Source of the DNA: Streptomyces sp. H27-H1
GTDB lineage: Bacteria; Actinomycetota; Actinomycetes; Streptomycetales; Streptomycetaceae
Direction of reading: 5' to 3'
Length of the DNA stretch: 64,000 nt
Assembly: GCF_026627445.1 (NCBI RefSeq)
Contig: NZ_JAPNLJ010000031.1
Coordinates: 37,463-101,462 of the forward strand
Positions 47,137-54,881 of the stretch are shown in pieces. How positions within the stretch are numbered: position 1 is the first letter of the stretch; the number at the start of each line of letters is the position of its first letter. The position numbers and the translations under genes are program-made. The notes under the pieces are model-generated. The model made no database searches. It was not told the origin of the DNA and was given only the letters and a program-made list of their open reading frames with translations.

Positions 47137-48078
47137 GTGACGGCCGTCGAATCCCGTCCAGCGGGGGTGCTCGGGACGAGCCCCGGTCACCGGCCGTTCG
47201 GGGCCCGGGCCATGGCCTTCGTGGCACTGACCAAGCCGCGGATCATCGAGCTTCTGCTCATTACGACCGTGCCGGTGATGTTCCTCGCCGAACAGGGCGT
47301 GCCTTCGCTGTGGCTGGTCCTCGTGACCTGCTTCGGCGGCTACCTGTCCGCGGGCGGCGCGAACGCGCTGAACATGTACATCGACCGCGACATCGACGCG
47401 CTGATGGACCGGACCTCGGGACGCCCGCTGGTGACCGGCATGGTCAGCCCGCGCGAGTGCCTGGTCTTCGGCATCACCCTCGGGGTGCTCTCCACCCTGT
47501 TCTTCGGGCTGCTGGTCAACTGGCTGTCGGCCGCGCTCGCGCTCGGCGCGCTCCTCTTCTACGTCGTGGTCTACACGATGCTGCTGAAGCGGCGTACCTC
47601 GCAGAACATCGTCTGGGGCGGCATCGCGGGCTGCATGCCGGTGCTCATCGGCTGGTCGGCCGTGAAGAACGAGGTCTCCTGGGCCGCCGTCATCCTCTTC
47701 CTCGTCATCTTCTTCTGGACGCCGCCGCACTACTGGCCGCTGTCGATGAAGGTGAAGGACGACTACGCGCGGGTCGGCGTTCCGATGCTGCCGGTCGTGG
47801 CGGGCAACAAGGCCGTGGCCAAGCAGATCGTCCTCTACAGCTGGGTGATGGTGGCGGTCTCGCTGCTGCTGACCCCGCTGGGGTACACCGGCTGGTTCTA
47901 CACCTCGGTCGCGCTGGTGGCCGGCGGCTGGTGGCTGTGGGAGGCGCACGGGCTCAACGCGCGCGCCAAGGCCGGCGCGTCGGGTGCGAAGCTCAAGGAG
48001 ATGCGGCTGTTCCACTGGTCGATCACCTACGTGTCGCTGCTCTTCGTCGCCGTCGCGGTGGATCCCTTCCTCCGCTGA
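47137..48078 (+). CDS. ctaB: Protohaem IX farnesyltransferase (haem O synthase)
   Basis: The protein has 313 residues and about nine membrane helices. It attaches a farnesyl chain to haem B, making haem O for cytochrome oxidases. The Asp-rich prenyl-binding motif is ANALNMYIDRDIDALMDRT and the second conserved loop is YWPLSMKVKDDYARVGVPML. GTG at 47137 follows CAGGGG; the frame could extend nine codons upstream but without a good start. Haem A synthase ctaA lies nearby at 49917 on the other strand. Confidence 0.96.
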   Translation: MTAVESRPAGVLGTSPGHRPFGARAMAFVALTKPRIIELLLITTVPVMFLAEQGVPSLWLVLVTCFGGYLSAGGANALNMYIDRDIDALMDRTSGRPLVTGMVSPRECLVFGITLGVLSTLFFGLLVNWLSAALALGALLFYVVVYTMLLKRRTSQNIVWGGIAGCMPVLIGWSAVKNEVSWAAVILFLVIFFWTPPHYWPLSMKVKDDYARVGVPMLPVVAGNKAVAKQIVLYSWVMVAVSLLLTPLGYTGWFYTSVALVAGGWWLWEAHGLNARAKAGASGAKLKEMRLFHWSITYVSLLFVAVAVDPFLR

Positions 48079-48117
48079 CGCTTCCTCCGCTCGTTACCCG
48101 CCGGTAGCATGCCTTTC

Positions 48118-48468
48118 ATGGCAGACACCGAGGAGACCGCCCCCACGGCGGACAAGAAGCAGGACCGTACGGCCGCGAAGCTGGCCAAGCAGATCGGCGC
48201 GTTCGCCGGGCAGCACGGCGGCGCCGAGGGCCACCTCGCGCACATGGGCCAGGCGGGTACCCGGATCGTCCTCGTCGGCACCGACGGGGAATGGGGCGAC
48301 CTGGTGGCCCCGACGTACGACACCGCGCGGCTCGCGGCCGAGAAGGCCGGGCTGACCCTCCACGAGGAGTTCGACGGCGAGTTCGCCGCGCGGGTGCGGA
48401 CCGGGCCGTACGAGTGGACCCGGATGGCGGGCATCCAGCTCGGCGGAACCGCCAACCCGGCGGCCTGA
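48118..48468 (+). CDS. Conserved actinobacterial protein of unknown function
   Basis: The protein has 116 residues, no membrane segment and no signal. A Lys-rich N-terminal part (KKQDRTAAKLAKQIGAFAG) precedes a small domain with ILVGTDGEWGDLVAPTYDTA-like composition and a final EWTRMAGIQLGG. I recognise no family; the gene keeps this position after ctaB in Streptomyces as I recall. ATG at 48118 has GGTAG ten bases before it; ATG at 48109 is possible. Confidence 0.7.
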   Translation: MADTEETAPTADKKQDRTAAKLAKQIGAFAGQHGGAEGHLAHMGQAGTRIVLVGTDGEWGDLVAPTYDTARLAAEKAGLTLHEEFDGEFAARVRTGPYEWTRMAGIQLGGTANPAA

Positions 48469-48509
48469 CACCGGCGGCTCGACACGGGCGGCTCGATACC
48501 GGCGGCCCG
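48468..48509. repeat. Three tandem 14-bp units after the 48118 gene
   Basis: ACACCGGCGGCTCG (48468-48481), ACACGGGCGGCTCG (48482-48495) and ATACCGGCGGCCCG (48496-48509) follow one another directly. The first unit uses the last base of the preceding stop codon. Confidence 0.75.
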
Positions 48510-48610
48510 TGCGCGGCGGCCTGATCCCGGTCGATCAATGGCCTGATCATTTCGGCGTCACCCGCTCGGTCAACAGCGCGAGCAACACCTCACACCCCGC
48601 TCACCCGTTA

Positions 48611-48639
48611 GGACGTGTGGAAGCCCCTTCCTCACGTCC
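48611..48639. promoter_or_regulatory. Leader hairpin or operator before the amidohydrolase-like gene
   Basis: GGACGTGTGGAAG (48611-48623) and CTTCCTCACGTCC (48627-48639) pair over 13 positions with one mismatch around a three-base loop. It covers an alternative GTG start at 48617 of the following gene. Confidence 0.5.
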
Positions 48640-48655
48640 GCAACGGGATGCCCGG

Positions 48656-49783
48656 ATGATCGAAACGCCGCCCCTGGTGGACCAGTACTGCCAGGGAGTG
48701 CTCCGCACGGAGCTCGGCCTCGCCACCTTCGAGGCCCAGCTGATCCCCTCGGCCGGCCCGCCCGCCGCCGGCACCACCTTCTTCGACACGCAGGCCGGCT
48801 TCGCGGTGCGCCGCTGGTGCCCGCCGCTGCTCGGGCTCGAACCGCACTGCCCGCCCGCCCGCTACCTCGCCCGGCGGCGCGAGCTGGGCGCCGCCGAGTC
48901 GGCCCGCCGACTGCTGCGCGGCAGCGGGGTCGGCGCCCGGCTCGTCGACACCGGGGCGCCCGGGGACCTCACCGGGCCCAAGGAACTGGCCCTGGCCGGC
49001 GGGGCGGAGGCCTTCGAGCTGGCGCGGCTGGAGCTGCTGGCCGAGCAGGCGGCGGACACCTCCGGGACCGTGGCGGCCTTCCTGGCCAACCTCGCGGGGG
49101 CGGTCCACCACGCCGCCGCCGGGGCGGTGGCCTTCACCTGCGGGGCCGGAGCCGGAGCCGGGGCGGACGGCGCGGCCCGGGCCTGGGGAGCGGCCCTCGA
49201 AGCCGGTCCTGAGCCGCCCGGTCCGGGCGAGGTGCGCGGCGCGGCCGGGCGGTGGCTGGCCGGACGGGCCAGGGGCGGGGCGGTACGGGATCCCGTACTC
49301 CTGCGGCACCTGGCGTGGAGCGCGGTGTCCTCGGGGCTGCCGCTCCAGCTGCACACGGGCGGGGAGTCGGGGGAGCCGGAGCGGCTGACCGGGTTCGCAC
49401 GGGCGACCGAGGGCCTGGGGGCGCGGCTGGTCCTGCTCGGCGGGTACCCCCACCACCGGCAGGCGGCGCGGCTGGCCGCGGTCTTCCCGCACGTCCACGC
49501 CGACCTCGGTGCGGCGCTGGGGCCGGCCGGGGCGCGGGCGGCCGCCGTGCTGGCGGAATGCCTGGAGACCGCGCCGTTCGGAAAGCTGATGTTCGCCGGC
49601 GGCGGCCGGCAACTGGCCGAACTGCACGCGGTGGGCGCGCTGGTCTTCCGGGAGGCGCTCGGCCGGGTGCTCGGCGGCTGGGTCGCCGATGGATCCTGGT
49701 CCTGGCGGGACGCGGAGCGGGTGGCGGCGATGATCGCGACGGGCAATGCCCGCCGCGTCTACCGGCTGGACGAACGGGGTTAG
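48656..49783 (+). CDS. Amidohydrolase/TatD-like TIM-barrel protein with altered metal site
   Basis: The protein has 375 residues. The layout is that of metal-dependent amidohydrolases: an opening PPLVDQYCQGVLRTEL, a late strand LPLQLHTGGESGEPERL, LVLLGGYPHHRQAARLA and FPHVHADLGAALG, ending with NARRVYRLDE. Relatives I remember open with DxHCHG, supplying two metal ligands; here the equivalent reads DQYCQG, so the HxH site appears lost while the later His residues remain. It may be a non-catalytic relative or use a different site. ATG at 48656 is chosen; GTG at 48617 in frame is possible. Confidence 0.7.
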   Translation: MIETPPLVDQYCQGVLRTELGLATFEAQLIPSAGPPAAGTTFFDTQAGFAVRRWCPPLLGLEPHCPPARYLARRRELGAAESARRLLRGSGVGARLVDTGAPGDLTGPKELALAGGAEAFELARLELLAEQAADTSGTVAAFLANLAGAVHHAAAGAVAFTCGAGAGAGADGAARAWGAALEAGPEPPGPGEVRGAAGRWLAGRARGGAVRDPVLLRHLAWSAVSSGLPLQLHTGGESGEPERLTGFARATEGLGARLVLLGGYPHHRQAARLAAVFPHVHADLGAALGPAGARAAAVLAECLETAPFGKLMFAGGGRQLAELHAVGALVFREALGRVLGGWVADGSWSWRDAERVAAMIATGNARRVYRLDERG

Positions 49784-49789
49784 GGCGCG

Positions 49790-49846
49790 TCCTTCGGATC
49801 AGGCCGGGTCCTTCGGATCAGGCCGGGCCAGCCGGATCACGCCGAG
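49790..49846. repeat. 19-bp tandem repeat between convergent genes
   Basis: TCCTTCGGATCAGGCCGGG is present twice without gap (49790-49808, 49809-49827), then a degenerate third unit (49828-49846). A flanking segment near 49870-49895 contains CTGATCCGG and CCGAAAGGCGC, roughly the reverse complement, so the whole spacer may fold. The CTTCGGATC core is also found at the ends of the 4296-4446 element (TTTCGGATC). Confidence 0.75.
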
Positions 49847-49916
49847 TCCGCGGTGTCCGGCGGCGCGGGCTGATCCGGTCCGGTCCGAAAGGCGCTCCCT
49901 GGGGCCGTGCTCCGGG

Positions 49917-50876
49917 TCAGACCGTGGTGAGCCGGGCGTCGTCCTGGGCCGGGATCCCGGCCTGCTCCGAGGGGCGTTCGCGCAGGCTCAGCGCCACCCG
50001 GAGCACCGAGATCCACACCAGGCAGGAGCCGAGCATGTGGGCGGCGACCAGGGCCTCGGGGACCTCGGTGAAGTACTGGACGTAGCCGATGCCGCCCTGG
50101 GCGAGCAGCACCACCAGCAGGTCGCGGGCGCGCGCCCGGGTGTCGACGGGGGCATCGACCACGCGCAGCACCAGCCACATCGCGATGGCCAGCGCGCACA
50201 CCAGCCAGGCGGAGACCGCGTGGACGTGCGCGGTGGCCGACCAGTCGAACGGCATCCGCTTGATCTCGCTGCTGTCCCCGGCGTGCGGGCCGGAACCGGT
50301 GACCACCGTGCCGGCGCCGATCAGCACGACGGTGGCCGCCAGCAGCGCCCACGAAAGCTTCTGCACCGGAGCGGGCACGCGCGGCTTGGCCGGGCCGTCG
50401 CCCTCGCGGGTGCGCTGCCAGGTGATCGTCGTCACGGTGATCAGCGAGGTGGCGAGCATGAAGTGCCCGGCCACGCTGTAGGGGTTGAGGCCCGTCAGGA
50501 CGGTGATGCCGCCGAGGACCGCGTTGCCCATCACGATGGCGAACTGGAGCCAGCCGAGCCGAGTCAGCGAGCGGCGCCACGGCTTGGCGCAGCGGGCCGC
50601 GGTGATCGCCCAGCCAACGGCCGCGCAGAGCACGTACGTCAGCATGCGGTTGCCGAACTCGATGGCGCCGTGGAAGCCCTGCTCCTGGGTCACGATCAGG
50701 CTGTCGCCGGTGCACTTGGGCCAGGTGTCGCAGCCGAGACCGGATCCGGTCAGCCGCACCGCGCCGCCGGTGACGACGATGACGACGCTCATGAGCACCG
50801 CTGCGAACGCGGCACGCCGGACGGTCCGGGGCGACGGCGTCCAGCGGCGGGCGAGATATCCGAGGGGGGTCAACAC
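49917..50876 (-). CDS. ctaA: Haem A synthase (CtaA/COX15 family)
   Basis: The protein has about 319 residues and eight membrane helices. It oxidises haem O, made by CtaB, to haem A for aa3-type oxidase. Conserved pieces are VVTGGAVRLTGSGLGCDTWPKC, with the paired cysteines of the family, FHGAIEFGNRMLTY with a haem-ligating His, VAGHFMLATS and ATAHVHAVSAWLVC. GTG at 50876 with AAGGG just upstream is preferred; a TTG at 50906 in the same frame would add ten residues. Confidence 0.94.
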   Translation of the reverse strand: MLTPLGYLARRWTPSPRTVRRAAFAAVLMSVVIVVTGGAVRLTGSGLGCDTWPKCTGDSLIVTQEQGFHGAIEFGNRMLTYVLCAAVGWAITAARCAKPWRRSLTRLGWLQFAIVMGNAVLGGITVLTGLNPYSVAGHFMLATSLITVTTITWQRTREGDGPAKPRVPAPVQKLSWALLAATVVLIGAGTVVTGSGPHAGDSSEIKRMPFDWSATAHVHAVSAWLVCALAIAMWLVLRVVDAPVDTRARARDLLVVLLAQGGIGYVQYFTEVPEALVAAHMLGSCLVWISVLRVALSLRERPSEQAGIPAQDDARLTTV

Positions 50877-50907
50877 GGCCCTTATCGTACGCGGACACTT
50901 GTGCAAA

Positions 50908-50953
50908 GTTTCACGAGGGGGTGGCGACCGGTTTCACGAGGTGGGGGCGACCG
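50908..50953. repeat. 23-bp tandem duplication across the 3' end of the TPR-like gene
   Basis: GTTTCACGAGGGGGTGGCGACCG-type sequence at 50908-50930 is followed at once by a copy at 50931-50953 differing by two changes. The minus-strand stop codon of the neighbouring gene lies in the second copy. Confidence 0.7.
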
Positions 50954-52070
50954 GCCCGTCCGGGCCCATGACCAGCCGGAACCTGGCCCCGGCCGGGTCG
51001 CCTTCAGTGTGCCACCACACGCGAATCCGCCAATGCGCGCCGTCGCCCGGGTAGTCGGCCGAGGTCGCGAAGCGGTGTGCCAATTCAGCGCCTACATCCT
51101 GCGCTGTCCTATTTCTTACTTCCGCACCGCTGTGCCAGGGATGCGACTGTACGTTCCACAGCCCGTCGGAGCCTCGGACCTCGATGCGCCACACCGCGAC
51201 CCAGGGGGTCACCTCCAGCATCGTGTGGACCTGATCGGCCTCCAGGCGCAGCCGCGAGGCGATCGCCTCTTCGGGGACGCCCTGGACGTGGGCGGCCACC
51301 ACGGCCTGGGGCAGCAGCCGTTCGGGCAGCAGCCCCCGCGTGCGCAGGCCGGTCAGGGAGAGGAAGGACAGGAAGCGCAGCCGCAGTTCGAGCTGGTGGC
51401 CGATGTGGTCCAGGGCCTCCTCGGCCTGCTGCGACTCGTCGGAGCCGGGATCGGCGAGCAGCAGCCGCCGGAAGGAGCCCTCCGCGTCGACCGCCCAGGC
51501 CACGGATTCCTCGGCGAGGCCCAGCTCCGCGAGCCGGTCGCCGAGGAACACCTTCGCCTGCGCGAGGCCCCGCTGATTGACCGGATCCTCCTGGTCCAGG
51601 GCCGCCCAGACCTCCACCGCCGCGAGCGTCAGGTCCCGGGCCCGCTCGCCGGCGGCCCACTCCATGGCGCTCGGGCCGCTCTCGGAGCCGGGGCCCAGGG
51701 GGTGCTTCGGCAGCCGCTCCCCGTCACTGAGGGGCCAGGACAGCCAGACGCCCTGATTGATCAGGCCCCAGGCGTACCAGCGGGCGTACTCGGCGTCGTG
51801 CCCCGCCGCCTGCTGCGAGAACCGCATCCCCTCCTCGATGGCGGCCAGGGCCCCGGCCCGGTCCCCGCCGGCGAACCGGCGGGCCGCCAGGTCGCTGAGG
51901 CGCAGTCCCAGCCGGGCCGCGCACTCGGCGTCGGCGCGGGCCGGCTCGCGCAGGGCGCCGATCAGCTCGGCCAGCAGGGCGTCGGCCTCCGCCGGCTCCG
52001 CGTGCGCCGCGCCCGACCGGATCCGTGCCCACTGTTCGTCCAGCCGCAGAACGGCTTCCCGCTGCGCCAT
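50934..52070 (-). CDS. TPR-like helical protein of unknown function with HTH-like segment
   Basis: The protein has 378 residues. Residues 1-215 are mostly amphipathic helices with TPR-like spacing (ADALLAELIGALREPARAD, AAIEEGMRFSQQAAGHDAEYARWYAWGL, AQAKVFLGDRLAELGLAEES). Around 255-285 the sequence VAAHVQGVPEEAIASRLRLEADQVHTML could be a helix-turn-helix. The final 90 residues are Trp-rich and beta-like (WVAVWRIEVRGSDGLWNVQS, HWRIRVWWHTEGD). I recognise no named family. ATG at 52070 is used. It lies 79 bp downstream of the ABC permease gene on the same strand. Confidence 0.75.
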   Translation of the reverse strand: MAQREAVLRLDEQWARIRSGAAHAEPAEADALLAELIGALREPARADAECAARLGLRLSDLAARRFAGGDRAGALAAIEEGMRFSQQAAGHDAEYARWYAWGLINQGVWLSWPLSDGERLPKHPLGPGSESGPSAMEWAAGERARDLTLAAVEVWAALDQEDPVNQRGLAQAKVFLGDRLAELGLAEESVAWAVDAEGSFRRLLLADPGSDESQQAEEALDHIGHQLELRLRFLSFLSLTGLRTRGLLPERLLPQAVVAAHVQGVPEEAIASRLRLEADQVHTMLEVTPWVAVWRIEVRGSDGLWNVQSHPWHSGAEVRNRTAQDVGAELAHRFATSADYPGDGAHWRIRVWWHTEGDPAGARFRLVMGPDGPVAPTS

Positions 52071-52149
52071 GCCGCCCCCCGGCGTCTGTGGTGCGCTCCC
52101 CTGTGGAGGCGTCCATCCTCCTGCCGAGCGGGCGTCAGGGGGAAGGGAT

Positions 52150-52932
52150 TCACTCCCAGCGGAACCAGCGTGCGGCGGCGCCCAGGCCGAGTACGGCCCA
52201 GCCCGCCAGGATCGCCGCGTCGCCCCAGGGCAGCGCGGCCCCGTGCTGGAGGACCTCGCGCAGCCCGTCGGAGAGCGCGGAGATCGGCAGCAGGCCGAGG
52301 ATGGACTGGACCGCCCCCGGGAACTTCTCCATCGGCACGATCACCCCGCCGCCGACCAGCAGCAGCAGGAAGACCAGGTTGGCGGCGGCCAGGGTCGCCT
52401 CCGCCTTGAGGGTGCCCGCCATCAGCAGGCCGAGCCCGGAGAAGGCGGCGGTGCCCAGCAGGATCAGCACAGCGGCGGACAGCGGGTTGCCGTGCGGGGA
52501 CCAGCCCAGGGCGAAGGCGATCGCCGTCAGCAGCGCGATCTGCAGCACCTCGGTGACCAGCACGGACAGCGTTTTGGCGGCCATCAGGGCCCAGCGCGGC
52601 AGCGGGGAGGCCCCGAGCCGCTTGAGGACCCCGTAGCGCCGGTCGAAGCCGGTGGCGATGGCCTGGCCGGTGAAGGCGGTGGACATCACGGCGAGCGCCA
52701 GGATGCCGGGGGCGAGGAAGTCCACCGACTTCCCGGTGCCCCCCTCTCCAGTGGGCACGGTGACGATGTCCACGGCGGAGAAGAGGGTCAGCAGCAGCGC
52801 CGGGATGATCACGGTCAGCAGCAGCTGCTCCCCGTTGCGCAGCAGCATCCGGGTCTCCAGCGCGGTCTGCGCCAGGATCATGCGGGACACGGGCGCGGCC
52901 CCCGGACTGGGGGTGAACGTACCGGCGCTCAT
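52150..52932 (-). CDS. ABC-2 type exporter permease
   Basis: The protein has 260 residues with six membrane segments and the ABC-2 permease pattern ETRMLLRNGEQLLLTVIIPALLLTLF at the start. LAPGILALAVMSTAFTGQAIATGFDRRYGVLKRLGASPL is the conserved cytoplasmic stretch before the later helices. It should form a half-transporter pair with the ATPase encoded just upstream, the ATGA overlap making coupling clear. The substrate is unknown; such pairs often export antibiotics or lipids. Confidence 0.9.
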   Translation of the reverse strand: MSAGTFTPSPGAAPVSRMILAQTALETRMLLRNGEQLLLTVIIPALLLTLFSAVDIVTVPTGEGGTGKSVDFLAPGILALAVMSTAFTGQAIATGFDRRYGVLKRLGASPLPRWALMAAKTLSVLVTEVLQIALLTAIAFALGWSPHGNPLSAAVLILLGTAAFSGLGLLMAGTLKAEATLAAANLVFLLLLVGGGVIVPMEKFPGAVQSILGLLPISALSDGLREVLQHGAALPWGDAAILAGWAVLGLGAAARWFRWE

Positions 52933-53855
52933 GCGCGCAGCTCCTTGCCCGTGAGTTCCAGAAAGACGTCTTCGAGGGTGTGCCGCTCCACCGAGAGGCT
53001 GTCGGGCATCACCCCGTGCTGGGCGCACCAGGAGGCGACGGTGGCCAGCAGCTGCGGGTCGACCTCGCCGGTGATCCGGTACACGCCGGGGTTGAGCTCG
53101 GCGGCCCGCGTCCCGTCGGGCAGCGCCTTCAGCAGCGAGCCGAGGTCCAGGGCGGGGCGGCCGGTGAAGCGCAGGGTGTTCTCGGCTCCGCCGCGGCACA
53201 GCGCGTCGGGGGTGCCGTGGGCGATGACCTTGCCGGCGTCGACGATGGCGACCTCGTCCGCGAGCTGCTCGGCCTCGTCCATGTGGTGGGTGGTGAGGAC
53301 GACCGAGACCCCGTCGGCACGCAGTTCCCGTACGAGTTCCCAGGTCGCGCGGCGGGCCTGCGGGTCCAGGCCGGCGGTCGGCTCGTCCAGGAAGACCAGC
53401 TCCGGGCGGCCCACGACGGCCATGGCGAGGGCCAGGCGCTGCTGCTGGCCGCCGGAGAGCCGGCGGTAGGAGGTGCGGCCGCAGCCGCCGAGGCCGAGGC
53501 GTTCCACCAGGGCGGGGACGTCCAGGGGATCGGCGTAGAGCTTGGCCATGTGGCTCAGCATCTCGACGGCCCGGGCGCCGGAGTAGACGCCGCCGGACTG
53601 GAGCATGACGCCGATGCGCGGGCGCAGGGAATCGGCCTGCGTCACGGGGTCGAGGCCGAGGACGCGGACGGATCCGGCGTCGGGGCGGCGGTAGCCCTCG
53701 CAGGTTTCCACAGTGGTCGTCTTGCCCGCGCCGTTGGGACCGAGGACCGCGGTGACCGAGGCCCTCCGGACGGTGAGGTCCAGGCCGTCCACCGCGGTTT
53801 TGGGGCCGTACCGCTTCACCAGTCCGCGGATTTCCACGGCGGGGTCGTTGCTCAT
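52929..53855 (-). CDS. ABC exporter ATP-binding protein
   Basis: The protein has 308 residues. Walker A is LGPNGAGKTTTVETCEG, the Q-loop follows in GVMLQSGGVY, the signature is RLSGGQQQRLALAMAVV and Walker B is ELVFLDEPTAGLDPQ, then the H-loop in TTHHMDEAEQLAD. The C-terminal 90 residues are a DrrA-like extension. ATG at 53855 has GGGGAG upstream; an in-frame extension to 53924 is not supported. The stop overlaps the permease start. Confidence 0.94.
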   Translation of the reverse strand: MSNDPAVEIRGLVKRYGPKTAVDGLDLTVRRASVTAVLGPNGAGKTTTVETCEGYRRPDAGSVRVLGLDPVTQADSLRPRIGVMLQSGGVYSGARAVEMLSHMAKLYADPLDVPALVERLGLGGCGRTSYRRLSGGQQQRLALAMAVVGRPELVFLDEPTAGLDPQARRATWELVRELRADGVSVVLTTHHMDEAEQLADEVAIVDAGKVIAHGTPDALCRGGAENTLRFTGRPALDLGSLLKALPDGTRAAELNPGVYRITGEVDPQLLATVASWCAQHGVMPDSLSVERHTLEDVFLELTGKELRA

Positions 53856-53984
53856 GGGGAGTGAGTCTACGGAGCGGTGGGAGGTGGCCGGGGCGGGGCC
53901 TAGGTCCCGCCTCCGAAGGTGCACGGACCTGTGTATTCATGACTTTTTCGTCGGTCCGGGCCCGGGGGAGGGCCCTAACGTCGA

Positions 53985-54779
53985 ATGGTGAACAGCATCG
54001 CTCAGAACGTCGAAGCCACCTCGGGGCAGGCCGAGCACAAGGCCCATGACCTCGGGCACCCGCCGCGCTACTTCGTATCGGCGATGCTCGCCGGTGCCTA
54101 CATCGCCGTCGGGGAGGTGCTGCTCCTGGTCGCGATCTCGCCCTTCGTGGCCAAGGGGTCGCCGGCCGTGAAGCTGCTGGAGGGCGCGGTCTTCCCGATC
54201 GCCCTGACCATCGTGATGTTCGCCGGCGCCCAGCTGTTCACCAGCAACGTGATGATCATGCTGGTCGGCGCCCTGTCCGGGCGGACCGGCCGCAGGGACC
54301 TCTTCCTCTCCTGGGGGCTCTCGCTGGCCGGGAACCTGGTCGGAGCCTTCGCCTTCGGCGCCATGGTGCACGCCTCGGGCGTGGTTTCCTCGCCCTCCGC
54401 GCGGTCCATGCTGACCGAGATGGTGCACGGGAAGACGGCGCTGGGCGGCGGGCAGCTGTTCTGGCGCGCGGTGCTCTGCAACATGCTGGTCTGCCTGGCC
54501 ATCTGGATGTTCACCCGGGCCCGCGGCGATGCCGCCAAGATTTTCGTCCTGTGGCTGCCGGTGGCTGTTTTTGTCGCCGTCGGATTCGAACACTGTGTAG
54601 CGAACATGGCTGTTTTCAGCCTCGCGATCCTGGATGGCTCAGCCGGGTTCGGTGATCTTTTCCGCAATCTGATGTTCACCGTGCCGGGGAACATCGTGGG
54701 CGGAGGATTGCTGGTGGGAGCCGTTTACTGGTTCACCGGCGGGGCCCTGCGCGAAGGCGGGGAGCCGGCCTCCCGGTAA
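53985..54779 (+). CDS. Formate/nitrite transporter (FNT) family channel
   Basis: The protein has 264 residues and six membrane helices. The FNT hallmarks are AMLAGAYIAVGEVLLLVAI, LFTSNVMIMLVGALSG, LFWRAVLCNMLVCLAIWM and VAVGFEHCVANMAVF, including the central His region. These pentameric channels move formate, nitrite or related small anions. No formate or nitrite enzyme gene is adjacent, so the substrate is open. A good terminator follows, separating it from the suf operon. Confidence 0.92.
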   Translation: MVNSIAQNVEATSGQAEHKAHDLGHPPRYFVSAMLAGAYIAVGEVLLLVAISPFVAKGSPAVKLLEGAVFPIALTIVMFAGAQLFTSNVMIMLVGALSGRTGRRDLFLSWGLSLAGNLVGAFAFGAMVHASGVVSSPSARSMLTEMVHGKTALGGGQLFWRAVLCNMLVCLAIWMFTRARGDAAKIFVLWLPVAVFVAVGFEHCVANMAVFSLAILDGSAGFGDLFRNLMFTVPGNIVGGGLLVGAVYWFTGGALREGGEPASR

Positions 54780-54808
54780 CGCTCTGTGGATAGATAAGGT
54801 AACCCTTA

Positions 54809-54841
54809 GTGATGGAGGCCACCAGAGGTGGCCTCCATCAC
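54809..54841. terminator. Terminator between the FNT gene and sufR
   Basis: GTGATGGAGGCCACC (54809-54823) and GGTGGCCTCCATCAC (54827-54841) form a perfect 15-bp stem with a three-base AGA loop. Confidence 0.9.
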
Positions 54842-54844
54842 GGC

Positions 54845-54881
54845 TTGTCGGGGCGGGACTAATTACGCAACAATGGCGTTG
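54845..54881 (+). promoter_or_regulatory. suf operon promoter with SufR-type operator CAAC-N6-GTTG
   Basis: CAACAATGGCGTTG (54868-54881) is an exact CAAC-N6-GTTG palindrome, the motif bound by SufR repressors in cyanobacteria and, as I recall, in Streptomyces. It overlaps a plausible -10 (AACAAT, 54869-54874) lying 18 bases after TTGTCG (54845-54850). The GTG start of sufR is the last base of the operator plus two, so transcription would begin at the start codon, giving a leaderless mRNA shut off by the bound repressor. Confidence 0.8.

Noticed and set aside
54795..54808. TAAGG-N4-CCTTA upstream of suf as an iron box (IdeR/DmdR1)
   Set aside because: It lacks the 19-bp iron-box core and lies on the FNT side of a strong terminator, about 60 bases from the suf promoter.
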